DNA from: Saccharomycopsis fibuligera x Saccharomycopsis cf. fibuligera
Lineage: Eukaryota > Ascomycota > Saccharomycetes > Ascoideales > Saccharomycopsidaceae
NCBI GenBank assembly: GCA_001936135.1
Contig: CP012815.1
Location: 372,001 to 436,000, forward strand
DNA length: 64,000 nucleotides
Reading direction: 5' to 3'
Made by a program: the position numbers and the translations under genes
The notes under the pieces: generated by a model
Told to the model about the DNA's origin: nothing
Databases searched by the model: none
Seen by the model: the letters and a program-made list of their open reading frames with translations, nothing else
Shown here: one piece after another, positions 1-10,430 of the stretch
Numbering within the stretch: position 1 is the first letter of the stretch
Layout of the letters: each line of letters starts with the position of its first letter

Positions 1-683
1 GAAAATTCATCCAGTTTATCTTGGACCATATAAAGTCGTTAAACGAGTGGGGGAAAGTGCTGTTGAGTTCGATTCACCCTGTATAACTAAACAACACAGA
101 GTAGTCAACGTTAGGTGGTTAAAACTATACCGAGAACCAGACGTTGTATACCCAAAGGAACCCCCTCGAAACGAAATTGAGGCCGCATCTAGAGCCGACG
201 AAATCAGAGCAATCGCAGGTATTGCAAAAGACTACTTGCATGTGTTTTGGCAAGATTGCAAACCTGAACATGCCACACCTATCTCATTTGACTTCTTCAG
301 AACTAAAGTATCAACCAATTTACGAAATGCTCTAACTGAACAAATCAACTATCTTAAAAGAACTGGGTTATCCTCTAAGGGGGAGGAAGTGTAACAAATC
401 AGTCCCAGATAGCTCTTAGGTAACGGTAGCTCCTAGGTAACGGTAGCTCCTAGGTCACAAGCTCCTAACAATAACTATATAAGTAGCTAAGTTCGTCTTT
501 ATTATTATTATGTATTCTGTATAGATAACAGTAAGCGAAGTCATCTTCCTTCTATTACAATATACCTATCTCCTTTACTCTATCTTGAGTCTTATCTCTC
601 TTCCTAGTCGATCCTAGAAAATAACTATGAATCCTGAAACCTTCTCACGTCTTAATTCAGACCCTTCAACCCCATCTCTTACA
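1..683 (+). mobile_element. Ty3/gypsy-like element, 3' end with LTR (left arm copy)
   Basis: A fossil piece. The first ~390 bases encode the C-terminal tail of a gypsy integrase, identical to the end of the longer copy at 26,613-28,427. A purine-rich tract (about 377-389) directly precedes an LTR starting TGTAACA. The rest of the element lies to the left of the window. It is broken only by the window edge here; the fuller copy in the right arm is 5'-truncated and broken. Confidence 0.88.
390..683 (+). repeat. Gypsy-type LTR, complete (about 294 bp)
   Basis: It starts TGTAACA and ends TCTTACA, giving the short inverted termini expected of an LTR. It is preceded by a polypurine tract and followed two bases later by TGGTAGCGC (686-694), the primer-binding site for initiator tRNA-Met. 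The LTR contains tandem copies of GGTAACGGTAGCTCCTA near its 5' end. An ATG at 627 opens the gag reading frame inside the LTR. This LTR serves both as 3' LTR of the upstream element and 5' LTR of the downstream one. Confidence 0.85.
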
Positions 684-2763
684 ATTGGTAGCGCCTTTGG
701 TGCTAGGGGAGAGACGTTGACTCCAATTTTTACAGGAAAAAATTCCTCGTTAGCCGCTATTCCACGTTTTCAAACTTTGATGTTTACATACTGTTTTAGA
801 AAACGCTATAAGAACTAAGATCAACAACTTAGGGCTACTGTTGGTTGCTTACGTGATGTCGCTGCTACTTGGGCCGTCAAATTCTTACCTTCTCGGGAAA
901 ACATTAATGAAATCGACGTCGAGCAACTCTGGAGAGCTTTTTGTGAACGTTTTCGACAATGGTAGAACACCGCCTCGGTAGACAAACAACTTTCTTCTTT
1001 AAGACAATCTGGTTCTATCGAACACTATATTACTAGATTTAACTATTTGGCTTCAGCCTATGACACTGGTGAATCCACTTTAATGGATTTGTATATCAAT
1101 GGTTTGAGCGAGAACCTTAGAATTCATGTTAGCATCATGAGAGACTACTTTCTCCAACAGCGTATTCCCGTCTCTCTCAATTGGATTCAAACATCGGCAA
1201 CGCGTATCGCTACCACTATGCAACCTGTTATGCATGGACAATCCAATTTCAATAAAAACTACAAGAAATTTAACAATTCTAAACCATCGTATAGTGCTGG
1301 GTTTTCCAACCACACTAACAGATACGCAAAAAGTTACAACAATAACCGTTTTAACAAACCGCACTTTAACAGCAGAAATTTTCACAACCAGGGAAATAAC
1401 AGACCATTTTCAAACCATTTTGGACCGGAGAAAATGGATCTTGACCACCTTACTTTAGAAAACTCCAATTTGGATGTTAACGCGAGGAATCGCTACTCTC
1501 AACAAAACTAATGACTCTCCGATATTACACCCTGCTCATGTACAAGTCATGGTTAATGATCTACAAATTGACTCTTTATTCGATACTGGTGCTAGTTCCA
1601 ATTTTGTCAGCAAGGAAGTAGTACAAGCCAACCGTTGGCCTGTTTTTACTCCTGAAAAGGCTACTGTGTCTGTCGCAGTCAGTAAAGAACAACAGCTACT
1701 CACGGAATGTTGTTCTTTGGATGTGAAAATTGGAGGAAGAACAAAACGTACTTCAGCCTATGTCCTTCCTGTGTCGAATCGTCCTATGATCTTTGGCCTT
1801 CCGTTCATCAAGCGACATGCGAGCTTGCTTGCACAAACGGGCGTTTGGTCCATCCTGGATTCGGATGATGCTGTTCACCTTCATGAAGAACCAAACTCTA
1901 ACGCAGTACAAATCAACCTTATGTTGGTCCTAGAGTTGCGCAAAAAGGCTACAAATCACGAGAAAATGGAACTCTAGTGGGTAAAAGCGGAGCCTGATAC
2001 ACCGGAATCCCAAAATCCCATTCCTGCACCAAAAGAACTTGACAAGTCGAAATACCATGCTTTGAAACAGATGGTGCAAGCACTTAATGATGTTGATGGT
2101 AAAATTGAGCACCTTCCACCGTTACGGGAACGCTTCGACCACCGGGTCAAACTCATCAATGATCAAATCATTGCTCGACCCCCTATCGCTTAGCTTGATT
2201 ACCAGTACAAGAAGCAGGAAATCAAATTGATGATACATTTACCAAGGTTGGAAGAAAACGTTTTTATTTGAAACAATGATCTGGCGCATGGATATCATCA
2301 ATTAAGAATGCACCCTGGAGAAGACAAAGGTCGAATTTTCTACGTTATCCGGACATTATACATGGCGTGTAATGCCTTTTGGCCTGGAGAAGCATCTGCT
2401 TTATTTTCGCAAGTGTTAGTTGAAAATCCAGCAGCAACCAAAGCACAAAAATATTGATTATTTGAAAAACGGGTAGAGTTCTTGGGTCAAATGATTCTGA
2501 AAGCCGGTATTGCAGCAAGCCCTCGACAGCTTGACGCTATTTTGAAAATGGTTCAAGTTATACGAAGAACCTGAGGTTCTATTTCTGAAAGAGCCTCTCA
2601 GAAATGAAATCCGATCTGCTACTCGGGCAGCCGAAATTACGGCAATAGCGATGTCTAGTAGAAATCATGTTGCGTTCACCGCAGGCGGAATCGAACTGAG
2701 GTGTATAGTAGGTTCGATGAAGGTTTGCATTTAACTTTGGACAAGAAAGCCAAGATTTGACTT
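684..2763 (+). mobile_element. Ty3/gypsy-like element, internally deleted (left arm copy)
   Basis: Fossil in tandem with the preceding element and sharing its LTR. In order: primer-binding site, gag (to about 1,511, with an Asn/Phe-rich nucleic-acid-binding tail), aspartic protease with a DTGAS active-site motif (about 1,570-1,590), a degraded reverse-transcriptase remnant, then directly the integrase C-terminal region near 2,580-2,700. The middle of pol is missing. The element is clearly broken, with many breaks. Its expected same-strand 3' LTR is absent; an LTR in the opposite orientation abuts it. Confidence 0.82.
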
Positions 2764-3411
2764 TGTAAGAGATGGGGTTGTAGGGTCTGAATTAAGACGT
2801 GAGAAGGTTTCAGGATTCATAGTTATTTTTTAGGATCGACTCTCAGAGTATAGTGACTAGATCTGCTACCCATACCTGAGGTTGTCTCCTCTGAGTAGCA
2901 CTGGTTAGATCAGTCTCTCTTCTAGTAATGAAGGATAGCCACTTACCGAGATACTAGTTTTTGATGTAAGTTAATTAGTAATGAACTTGGACTTATATTC
3001 CTTGCTTTATTATAAACTATATCACTAAATAAAACCATTCTGTTTTTCAAACTATATATAATAATTTCATTCCTCACCCATAATGCTAAAGTGACGAAAA
3101 TTTTCTTCCACATCTTTGATGTTGTTCTCCTTAGCAACTATGCGTGCGCCCAAATGTTCTCGTCCGCAAAAGGCAGTTTACCAAAAAGGAGATTATACTA
3201 AATGAACGGTATGAAAGATGTTAATTGGTATAAATTCAACAGGAAGAGAGGTAAGAATTCAAGATAAACTAAAGAAGATAAGTATTTTGTAATAAAAAGG
3301 AAGATGACTTCGCTTGCTGTTATCTATACAGAATACATGATAATAAAGACGAAATTAGCTACTTATATAGTTATTGTTAGGAGCTTGTTACCTAGGAGCT
3401 ACCGTTACCTA
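2764..3411 (-). repeat. Gypsy LTR on the minus strand, split by a copia LTR and cut by the LINE
   Basis: Bases 2,764-2,840 and 3,242-3,411 match the complete gypsy LTR in reverse orientation. Its 3' end (TTACA) is at 2,764, and its 5' ~40 bases are missing where the LINE poly-A begins at 3,412. No primer-binding site follows its 3' end, so it behaves as a solo or recombinant LTR. Confidence 0.8.
2841..3241 (-). repeat. Copia-type LTR, solo
   Basis: About 401 bp, closely similar to the 406-bp LTRs of the copia element at 11,755-16,936 but with more differences, so it is an older or different copy. It interrupts the gypsy LTR. I see no clean 5-bp target duplication. Its partner in the right arm is at 23,766-24,166. 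Confidence 0.8.
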
Positions 3412-3927
3412 TTTTTTTTTTACACACAATATCGATTTATCATTTCTATATAAACGATAGAAGGTTAAATCCTATAAACTTATCTCTATAGTATATGCTG
3501 TATAGTTCAGTTGTTAGTATATAGGGGAAACGTATACAAGTGAAAGCCCCGTTAGTATTAGTTAGTCTTTAATGGACCAGTTGGATTTGAAATAGATATA
3601 GGAGAGATTATAGTCTAGGATGAATAATATTTTTTTTAACTTTTTTTTTTTTTTGAGGGTCATTGCTTTGCTGTCAACAGATAAAAAGAAAGGGGTCGCA
3701 CTTCAGTACCATCTTCCACTCACTAAGATAACACATCAGTGTTATCTAATTTATTACTGTGGTGATGTAGTAAATAAGACAAGAGATTGGAATGGTTTTC
3801 CAATCAAAGTCCTTATATTTCCGTAGGTGGGAATATTTCTTTTGAAATATCAAGTAGTTGTTGACTTGGACTAATTCTCGTGTATCGCTGGATGGAAGGA
3901 TGAGGCTGTCCCAGCTCAATTGCTTAT

Positions 3928-6900
3928 TTATATGTAATTTTTCCATAGTGTTCGTGCTACTGGACATTTAACCAGAAAGTGCTCCATTTGTTTGTTTAGC
4001 ATTTGCCAGACTGTCAGACACTGTTTATTAGTGACTTGTTTGAGACGTGCCAACTGGTTTGAAAATAGTAGTTTATCTTTCTTCTGGCGCACTTGTGCAC
4101 TACCGTTCCGGGACTTGAAGTCGAAGACTTCTTTTGGGATGAACTTTTTTTTCAAAAACGGCACACCGAGCTCCACTGCTTCTGCTATATCTGATATGCG
4201 CTGAAGCCCAAGGATGCCAGGATTGTGTTTGTTGCGGACTACTTGTTTACACAGAGCTATTATGTTTGCTTCTGTGGCTGTCAACGTGAAGCACTGTTGC
4301 GGGTTCTGTGCCAGTATAGATTGCCCTTGGCCTTCGCCTCCGTCAACTGTATCGAGAACATCTCTCCACCAGAATTGAGTGTCAATATGTCCTGGTTTAC
4401 GTTCGAGCTCATAGCGTACTTTAAAAAAGTGATCTAGAAGAAGTTGTAGCTTCGCTCTGAAGAGCTTCAAGTATGGGTCGCTTTTATCTAGAAACAAGTT
4501 TTGTGCAATTTGTGCTTTTCTATACGTGAGCTGTGCTTTGAGGTCTATCATACCATAACCCCCTTTATGTCTATGTGTCTTCAGTGTCTCGAGGGAGACA
4601 TTCGTGGCGTTTAGACATTGTTTGAAAGCCATCTCGATTGCATTTATTTGTTTGTCAGTGAGATTTTGATGAATCTCCTTGTAGTAGAATTTTGAACAGA
4701 TAAAAGTATTATAGGCCATGACTTGACTTGACGGCGGCAAATGTTTGATGTTGGAAATGTTGAACTTTGCGTACATTGTTTGTATCAAGTTTTTTGGCCA
4801 TCCCTGGTTCGGAATTTTAATCCCGAGATAGGTTAGTTTATAGTCTTCCTTTACTCGCTCAATCGGAATGTCAAAAAGCTGAATTTCAGTTTTTGCTATA
4901 TCCGTGGCGTATGGGGAAATGAGTACTTTTGATTTATCATAGTTCAAACTCCCTCCCGTTATCGAGCAGAATTCTTGGATCGTTTGGATTGCTGACTCCA
5001 TGTCCTGATTACCATCTGCAAAAATGGTAATATCATCGGCGAAGGCTAAGTGTGTAACTTTTATTGGGCTAAGATATTTTGTATTAATAGTGAAGCCTTG
5101 TAGTTCTCTCTCAACATTCCGTAGAAGGGGCTCAACTGCCAATACGAAAAGCGATGGGCTGATTGGGTTTCATTGTAAGGTACCTTGGTTCAAGGGAAAG
5201 AGCGGGCCTGTCTTATTGTTAAGGTGAATGCATCCGATTGTACTTTGTAGTATCAGCATTATTGTGGATGTGAAACCTTCGGTACCAAAGTTGAGATGTT
5301 TCAATAAGCATTCAAGGTATGTGTGCGACACATTATCGAAAGCCTTCTGAAAATCCAAAAGAAGTATGCGCAACTTTTCGTGTTTGGCAAAATAGTGCTT
5401 TTGATTTGGTGGTGTCTTCATGCTCGCGAGAATCTCATTGAACATTCTTATGTTAGTATAAGATTGGCGATTCGGTATGAAACCCAGCTGATTTTTGCCT
5501 ATAAGCTTTTCTAACACTGTTAGTAAACGATTATTGAGAATTATGCTTAGTAGTCGTAGATTGGCATTGATAATGGCTATTGGTCTGTAATTTTTAATGT
5601 CAGTCTTATCTTTCCGCGGCTTTGGAATGATATTAAAAAGAACTGTTCTGTAATTGTATGGAAATGATCCTGTTCTGAAGGTAGTGTTGAATTCAGATAA
5701 GAGGTGGCCTTTCAACTGTGGATATAGTTTGGAATAAAACTTGTGCGGAAAACCATTAATTCCTGGCACCGAATTCTTATTGGACTCCTTGATGGCAATC
5801 AGGAGTTCCTCCTCAGTTATTTTCTTATTCAAATTTATCTTTTCTGTATCCGATATGTGAATGTTAGGAATACTATCTTGCAAATATCTATCAATGACTT
5901 GGATATTCCTCGTGCCTTTGGAACCATCATGGAGAGATGCATAGATGTCTGAGGCATGGTCTATGATCTCGTGTATTTTTGTTAACTGGTTGCCGTCTTG
6001 ATCAATAAGTAATTCTATCTTTGTATTTTCTTGGAAGGGTTTAAAGATTTCGCTTATGAGATCATAGTAGTTGGCGGTTTGAAAGTTCTTTCTCTCAGAT
6101 TCCGGTATGCGTTTCTCAAGATGCTTTATCAGCTGCAAATGGTTTCGAATAAAAATGATTATTTCGCTTGTTGATGTGAGTGAGGCTGGGATATGAAGTT
6201 GTGCTATACTGCGTAACATTTTATCGGTAAGTCTGAACCGAGATGGGAGCTCAGTCAGGGGATGGACAAGTTTCAAAACAAGCGATTCATGGGAAGATCC
6301 CTTCAAATGGTTCTTCTGTAGCATTCAGAGACGAACTTTGTCGTGTCTAATCAATTCATTACTGACATAGAATCTATCTAGTCTTCTGTTGCTTTCTTCA
6401 TGTCCGTTAGTAGCTCTGTTAGTGAAGGATTTTTTTATGTTATGGAGGTTGCGTTGGCGGTAAACATCTGCCAAATTGTTGTTGTCGATGAGTGCCCTCA
6501 ATGAGTTTCGTATTTTTTTTGTGTCTTTAGTGTCTGGAGCATTTTGGATACGCCTACCCATTTCGTGCATATCCACGATATTGTTAAAGTCACCCGCAAA
6601 AATGATATAGAGATGCGCATTTGGATAGTGTTTTCTAAAAGTTCTTCGATAATCTTGTAGTGCATTGCTAATGGCGTTTTGAAGAAATACTTGTGCCCTT
6701 TTTTTCTCACCGGTGGGATTATATATATTTATGATCCAATAGTATATTGTTGGTGTTACTTCTATGATAATGTCTGTTTTGTGCTTGGCTTTAGATGCCG
6801 GACATAAAACGTCAATTATATTTTTTTGAGTATTTTTATCTTTTTTGTGATGAGCATACCTGTTCGTGGATTTGAAGCTTTGTTAGTGATGAGTTGTTTG

Positions 6901-7049
6901 TCAGGATTTAAGTGGTGATACTTTTCACCTTTCCTGACTTCTTGCAAGAGTATGATATCATATTTTTTAAATATACTCGGGAGCGGATCGTTCTGTAAGG
7001 GAGTGTTTTGTATATTTTGTGTAAGTATTTTCAATTCAGGCATAATCAT
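3928..7049 (-). pseudogene. LINE ORF2: endonuclease / reverse transcriptase (disabled)
   Basis: The N-terminal apurinic endonuclease domain shows LQEVRKGE, then AGDFNN and RRLDRFYV. The reverse transcriptase follows with NYRPIAIINANLRLLS, LLLDFQKAFDN and the catalytic FADD box (plus-strand 5,032-5,043). The C-terminus has a partial cysteine/histidine motif ending HFLVKC. Defects shared with the right arm: a one-base shift in an A7 run near 6,815, an in-frame TGA just before 6,324, and an in-frame TGA near 5,168 between the LQ and NPISP of the conserved LQ-x-x-P-x-SP box. The frame ends at 3,928. Another frame continues to 3,746 with plausible C-terminal sequence, suggesting one more shift. 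Start ATG overlaps the ORF1 stop. Confidence 0.88.
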
Positions 7050-10000
7050 GAGTGTCCAGGGGAAGTTGAGAGCTGAGTCTCAGTCATGGGATCATCTTCG
7101 GTGGAATTGGGGAGATTTGTGATGGACTCATTGTCAATTGTGGTTTCGTTATCAAAGATATCGTCATCATTGATGGAATCAGTGACAGGGAATGGTCCAT
7201 TAAGCTTACTCTGTGGGTGATGGACTGGTGGGAGAGAAGAAGAATTCTCTAAGTCAATCTCATCAATGTCAATATCATCCTGGGTATCTGGCAGTGGGCT
7301 GTCCTCGTCTGGGGGACGCGAGTTCCTGTTCAGATTTGCTTTAATTCTCGGGGAGGATGGGGTAGGAGTGTTGGCCTGATCAAAAGAGGGAAACTGAGAT
7401 AAGGTCAAGTTGGTTGGAGTAGATGGAGGTTGTGGAGTGCGAAGATAGGAATGGGAACGAAGGATTCTGGTCTGCTGAGGAGTTGCAGGTGGAGTTTGGA
7501 AAGAGTCTGGGGTTTGATGTGGGGTTTTTTTTGTTGCGGTTGCCGTAGCATGAAGGATAGTAGCCTGTGCTACTATAGAGTCAGAGGTACTGGTGGTGAC
7601 AATGTTCTCATTATCATTAATATTCTCTGGTTGTGAGTTAGTGGCTTTAGCAACTTGCCTTCTTGCTCTTTTTTGGGGGGAGGGTTTGATATATGATTTG
7701 TTTGAGTGTTTAGGTGCAGTAAAAACGAAACTCTGTGGCATCTCGTATTGTGTGTTTACCTCGTCCTCAGTTGACAAATCTTCTGAGTCACCGTCTTCAA
7801 GAGCTTGAAATGGGTTTGTTGGTTTAGTTATCTGTTTTGGGTTGTTAATGGTTTGGTTTGATGTATGGGTGTTTCTAATTCTCAAACGTTTGCGGCCTTT
7901 AGGATCACTGAGCTACCATTGGTTTTCAGTGGAAATAGTTGGTTTCTTGGTTCTAGCAGAAATGGTGGTTGCGCTGGGTTTATTTGCAAAGGAGTTGTGG
8001 TCCTGGTACTTCTCTTGGGCCTTGGCTAAGTTTTTGTTATAATAGCAAACAGAAGCTATATTATTCTCTTTCTTGCAGATCACACATCGAGCCTCGGTAC
8101 AAGAGTAACGAGTGTGAGAATTTGAACCACATGCCGTGCAATGTAAGTGACGGTTGATAAGACGTGTTTGGAAACTCTCACAGTTGATTATTGGGAATGA
8201 CTGATTTGGAGAGCGATATAAGTATGCATAATACTTATCTACGTTTATTTCAGCAACTTGGGGATTTGGGTGGCTTCTCGGCTTGATTTCTTTTATAAGG
8301 GAGAAGTATTCCTGTTTGATCTCAAGATCACGGAGCTTGTGGAATAAAATTGCTTTGGCAGAAACCGCTTGTAAAGCTTTAATTTTGAGTTCCATGAGAT
8401 GAGGGACCATGCTCGCATTTGACATTGACATAAAAAGTTGTGGGCGATATTCTTCTTTTGGTAGCTTCACAACTAAGTGGTCTCTCAAAAATGTAAAGAA
8501 AATTTCCTTGGCATTGTGGAAGAATGGCTTGTAAAGTGGACCCCTATAAAAAATGGATTGTTGAATGACAATACGCTCGTTTCTGATTATGATGTGAGGT
8601 TCGATACTTTGACAAGTTTCTTTCAAAAAGATCAATTAGGATACATTTCCCATCGTACTAGCATACTTTTCAAGTGTGGTTTGTGCCAACATTTTAATAG
8701 ATTTAGCAATAGAGGCTCTATGTGTTGCTAAAGAGGATTGCTGGAAGACAGCCCATGGAATGTCCACAGTTGCGAAAATGTCATTCTCTTGAGAACAGTT
8801 GACGATGATGTCAATATAGTCTTTTTGCAGAAGGTCAGTGGTTTTAAACCGGAGGCCCTCGCCCTGGAGCTGTTTTGGAGTATATGATTCATAGAATTCG
8901 TCCATTTTCATGATTGTAGTCGCAGAGGTGACCTTTTTATCAGAACCAGCAAAAGTTGTATCAGTAAAGGTGTAAATATCAGCAGCAAGTTTTTTCATGG
9001 CAGTTAGTTCTGACAAAACATCGTCAAAAGGAAAATGTTCCGAATCATAAATACGGCCCCATTTAAATTTGGTTTGGAAAGCGTCAAAAGCAGGACGTTT
9101 GACCTTGGGGTTTGGAAGTGACGCGGAGCTCGTTGATGCGTTATGATTTGCACGTTTAAAGGCCTGATCAGCATAGAGCTTTTTCAGTGTTTTTTCTGAG
9201 ATAATGTCCTAATTTGTATCCTCAATGGACGCAGTTGAAGGAGTTGAATCAGGTGGAGGCGTTTCTTTAGTTGAGGCAGATGAGGCAGACGAAGCAGCTG
9301 AATCAGTTGAATCAGTGGCATTCGCTGGGGGTGGGACATTTTCATCTTGTTGCTGGATTTGATTACTGTTTGAAGGATCTGAGGTAGAAGGGACACTTGG
9401 CAAAATCGAGCTGTTGTCATTGGGGGAAACAGGTGGCAGAAAGGAAACAGAGGGAGGATGGTTTTTGTTTTGGTTTTTATCTTGATTGACTGAAGAATGT
9501 GAAAAAATGTTTTTAAGATTGTTGGATTTTGTTGAATTTTGTTTTGATTTTTTTTTGATTTTTGGACTTTTAAGGTTTTTAAGTTCATGTTAGTGGTTTT
9601 TGAAACTGAAACAAAGGGATTAGACAAAACAGATGGCGATGGAGGATCGACAGCTTCTGGTGCATGTTCAGGAGGTGCAGCACAAGTTGGATCCGCGCCT
9701 TTCCTGCTTAGTAAGTCATTAGGTAAGACGGATGAAAAATTTTCAATTTGAGATTCAGAATTGGAAAAAGGGTGGGTTGATGGTGGGGAGATGGAGTTTT
9801 CAATGGTAAAAGGCTCAGCTTGAACGTAAGGTTCTTCATCTTTTTGGGTTCCAAATGATTCAGTGGAATGGTTCAATAGTTGGTTGGTACTTTGAGCCGG
9901 TCCGGGGGACGGATCTTGGTGAACTGCGGCTTCAGTATCCGAGGAAACTGAAACATCCGTGCTAGGAGGGTTCTCAACCGCGGTTGACAAGGGTGGTCCA

Positions 10001-10086
10001 GGATGTGTTGGGGGATCAGGCGGATCGTTGAGATACTCTGAGGAGTAAGGGGATGTATCATTTGGGATCTCATTTGATGGATTCAT
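7046..10086 (-). pseudogene. LINE ORF1: zinc-knuckle nucleic-acid-binding protein (disabled)
   Basis: Starts MNPSNEIPNDTSPY at 10,086. The first ~180 residues are Pro/Ser/Thr-rich and acidic. A conserved middle domain (about 9,016-8,150) ends in a CCHC knuckle, CTACGSNSHTRYSC, followed by a second cysteine pair CVIC. The C-terminal part is acidic and low complexity. Defects: a frameshift at an A9 run near 9,555 and in-frame TAG near 9,209, TAA near 8,636 and TAG near 7,913, all shared with the right-arm copy. The final TGA overlaps the ORF2 ATG as ATGA. This matches the RNA-binding ORF1 of L1-clade fungal LINEs. Confidence 0.85.
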
Positions 10087-10095
10087 ATTGAAACG

Positions 10096-10348
10096 TCCTA
10101 GGTAACGGTAGCTCCTAGGTAACAAGCTCCTAAGAATAACTATATAAGTAGCTAAGTTCGTCTTTATTATTATTATGTATTCTGTATAGATAACAGGAAG
10201 CGAAGTCATCTTCCTTGTATTACAATATACTTATCTCCTTTACTTTATCTTGAGTCTTATCTCTCTTCCTAGTCGATCCTAGAAAATAACTATGAATCCT
10301 GAAACCTTCTCACGTCTTAATTCAGACCCTTTAACCCCATCTCTTACA
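10096..10348 (+). repeat. Gypsy LTR, 5'-truncated, abutting tRNA-Asp
   Basis: Matches the complete LTR from its repeated CCTAGGTAACGGTAG motif to its TTACA terminus; the first ~40 bases are missing. It ends 10 bases before the mature 5' end of tRNA-Asp. Ty3-family integrases are known to target the transcription start of Pol III genes, so the spacing fits an original insertion there. It is in the opposite orientation to the LTR on the other side of the left LINE. Confidence 0.85.
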
Positions 10349-10358
10349 AAGCATCAGT

Positions 10359-10430
10359 TCCGTGATAGTTTAGTGGCTAGAATGTCCGCTTGTCGCGCGG
10401 ACGACCGGGGTTCGATTCCCCGTCGCGGAG
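10359..10430 (+). tRNA. tRNA-Asp (GUC)
   Basis: A 72-nt gene without intron. The acceptor TCCGTGA pairs with TCGCGGA, with G as the discriminator. The anticodon stem TCCGC/GCGGA encloses the loop TTGTCGC with anticodon GTC. The T arm is CGGGG-TTCGATT-CCCCG, which also serves as the B box. It is nearly identical to tRNA-Asp of other yeasts. Confidence 0.97.

Larger units (their letters stand above)
1..10095. repeat. Left arm of a giant inverted repeat
   Basis: The whole of this stretch reappears in reverse complement in the right arm; base 1 pairs with 27,006 and base 9,209 with 17,798, so paired coordinates sum to 27,007 with no net indel for 9 kb. The only length change I found is a 9-base difference in a Ser/Ala-rich LINE ORF1 repeat near 9,270. 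The arm holds gypsy pieces, a copia LTR and a LINE. It begins at the first base of the window, so its true outer end is not visible. It ends at the LINE 5' end next to the palindrome CCTAGG. Confidence 0.95.
3412..10095 (-). mobile_element. LINE, L1 clade, Zorro-like (left arm copy, dead)
   Basis: About 6.7 kb on the minus strand: a very short 5' leader, ORF1 (zinc-knuckle protein), ORF2 (endonuclease plus reverse transcriptase), a 3' UTR holding an internal A14 tract (T14 at 3,641-3,654 on the plus strand), and a terminal A10 tail at 3,412-3,421. The domain order and motifs match L1-type elements such as Zorro of Candida albicans; that family name is from memory. Both reading frames are disabled by changes shared with the right-arm copy. 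The flanks are unusual: gypsy LTR pieces in opposite orientation on the two sides. Confidence 0.88.

Noticed and set aside
2650-2720. GTTCGATTCCGCC-like word resembling a tRNA T arm (mirror at 24,310).
   Set aside because: The flanks do not form a T stem or acceptor; the segment aligns with the gypsy integrase tail.
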